Shown here piece by piece: positions 4,768 to 5,255 of a DNA stretch of 5,255 nucleotides. The notes beneath the pieces are model-generated. The model was not told the DNA's origin, searched no databases, and saw nothing but the letters and a program-made list of their open reading frames with translations. The stretch is taken from positions 12,909 through 18,163 of the forward strand of contig DUJH01000035.1 in assembly GCA_013329905.1 (NCBI GenBank). The letters are read 5' to 3'. A program made the position numbers and the translations under genes. The stretch is from Candidatus Thalassarchaeaceae archaeon (GTDB lineage: Archaea > Thermoplasmatota > Poseidoniia > Poseidoniales > Thalassarchaeaceae). Numbering within the stretch: the first letter of the stretch is position 1; the number at the start of each line of letters is the position of its first letter.

Positions 4768-5255
4768 ATGAGTCTGGACCGTGATGCACTATCGGCGATG
4801 AAGGTCTCCGAACTGCGTGAACTCTGCAAGGAGAACGGACTCTTCGTATCGGGGAAGAAGACGGATTTGATTGACCGATTGCTCGGAGAGGAGAGTGTTT
4901 CTCCGATTGCCAAGCCGAGCAAGAAATTACCAACTTCTGACGAGGGAAGGGGCGACGCGATTGATCGTCTGTTGGCTCGCGTCGAATCCGGCGGCGGTGG
5001 GATGCCTGATTCCGAGCCGGAAATCAATGAGGATTCAGAACCCGATGTACTCGAGGCAGAGGTCTTCGAGGCAGATATCGTCGAGGCCGAAATCGAAGCA
5101 CCACCCGCGCCTCAGGAAGTCCTTGCAGTCGAGCCAGAGGTAATTCTCGATACAATCATCCTCGAGGAAGAGACTCCCGCGCTTATCCTCGAAGAAGAGG
5201 ATGAGGACCCTTGGACTGACGGTGTTCTAGCCGAAGAGGGAGCGACTACACTCAT
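4768..5255 (+). CDS. SAP-domain protein with long acidic region, 3' truncated by window edge
   Basis: The frame from ATG 4768 stays open to the right edge: 162 codons plus 2 bases. Residues 8-42 form a SAP domain, a helix-turn-helix DNA-binding motif of about 35 residues. It has the pattern LSAMKVSELRELCKENGL, then VSGKKTDLIDRLLGEE. SAP domains usually bind DNA, often AT-rich, and recruit proteins to chromatin or nucleic acid. A linker follows, then DAIDRLLARVESG (63-75), echoing the second SAP helix DLIDRLLGEES. After GGGGM the chain is highly acidic and low in complexity, with pentads of the V-x-E-A-E type (94-110) and runs such as LEEEDEDPW. No membrane segment is seen; the C-terminal domain is outside the window. 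The stop at 4756-4758 forces the start to ATG 4768 or ATG 4798. AGGAGG lies only one base before ATG 4768, too close for normal Shine-Dalgarno use. Confidence 0.82.
   Translation, partial: MSLDRDALSAMKVSELRELCKENGLFVSGKKTDLIDRLLGEESVSPIAKPSKKLPTSDEGRGDAIDRLLARVESGGGGMPDSEPEINEDSEPDVLEAEVFEADIVEAEIEAPPAPQEVLAVEPEVILDTIILEEETPALILEEEDEDPWTDGVLAEEGATTL
5047..5097 (+). repeat. 15-base imperfect tandem repeat encoding acidic pentads
   Basis: Within the SAP-domain gene, three imperfect 15-base units centred on TCGAGGC encode VLEAE, VFEAD and IVEAE, followed by a partial IEA. The hydrophobic-x-Glu-Ala-acidic pattern has a five-residue period. It suggests local repeat expansion in an acidic, probably disordered linker, not a separate element. 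Confidence 0.55.

Noticed and set aside
4653..5027. Minus-strand frames across the folded element and SAP gene (also 4673-4933)
   Set aside because: Antisense to a frame encoding a clear SAP domain; Ser/Arg-rich with no motif of its own.
1..5255. CRISPR array, insertion sequence or transposase
   Set aside because: No regularly spaced repeats, no terminal inverted repeats around a transposase-like gene, and no such protein were seen on either strand.

Overview
The window looks like chromosomal DNA of an archaeon, most likely an uncultivated marine Thermoplasmatota of the Marine Group II / Poseidoniales kind. The best sign is an archaeal/eukaryotic-type Sec61-beta subunit (secG, 902-1099). Its only promoter-like element sits about 26 bases before the ATG, as expected for a leaderless archaeal mRNA. 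Acidic proteins with Glu-rich tails, a SAP-domain protein, an NSUN-type RNA methyltransferase and a bacterial-type RimK in moderate-G+C DNA fit that group. The lineage is inference; no rRNA gene is present to fix it.

Layout, left to right: (1) the N-terminal part of an NSUN-like RNA m5C methyltransferase on the minus strand, running off the left edge (1-299); (2) an unrecognised 120-residue protein on the plus strand (447-809); (3) secG (902-1099); (4) an unrecognised 285-residue protein on the minus strand (1100-1957) whose stop codon abuts the secG stop; (5) a probable small basic Cys/His protein on the plus strand (2038-2232); (6) an 8-bp hairpin between convergent genes (2243-2263); (7) a Xer-type tyrosine recombinase on the minus strand with all catalytic residues (2277-3386); (8) a 214-base gene-free stretch with several short hairpins; (9) a RimK-type ATP-grasp glutamate ligase on the minus strand (3601-4611); (10) a strongly folded non-coding element (4663-4747); (11) a plus-strand SAP-domain protein running off the right edge (4768-5255).

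The genes look mostly like housekeeping functions: tRNA modification, the protein translocon, chromosome dimer resolution and protein glutamylation. They are arranged as short, mostly single-gene units with divergent or convergent neighbours, not as one pathway operon. There is no transposon, prophage, CRISPR array or tRNA.

The least explained signal is the 4663-4747 element. An 11-bp stem with one wobble encloses a 7-bp triloop hairpin and a GGGG/CCCC hairpin, and the 5' strand of the outer stem has a second, mutually exclusive partner. It lies directly upstream of the SAP gene, so it is either a cis-acting leader or a free small RNA. A second open question is what a RimK enzyme modifies in an archaeon, because its classical substrate, ribosomal protein bS6, is bacterial.
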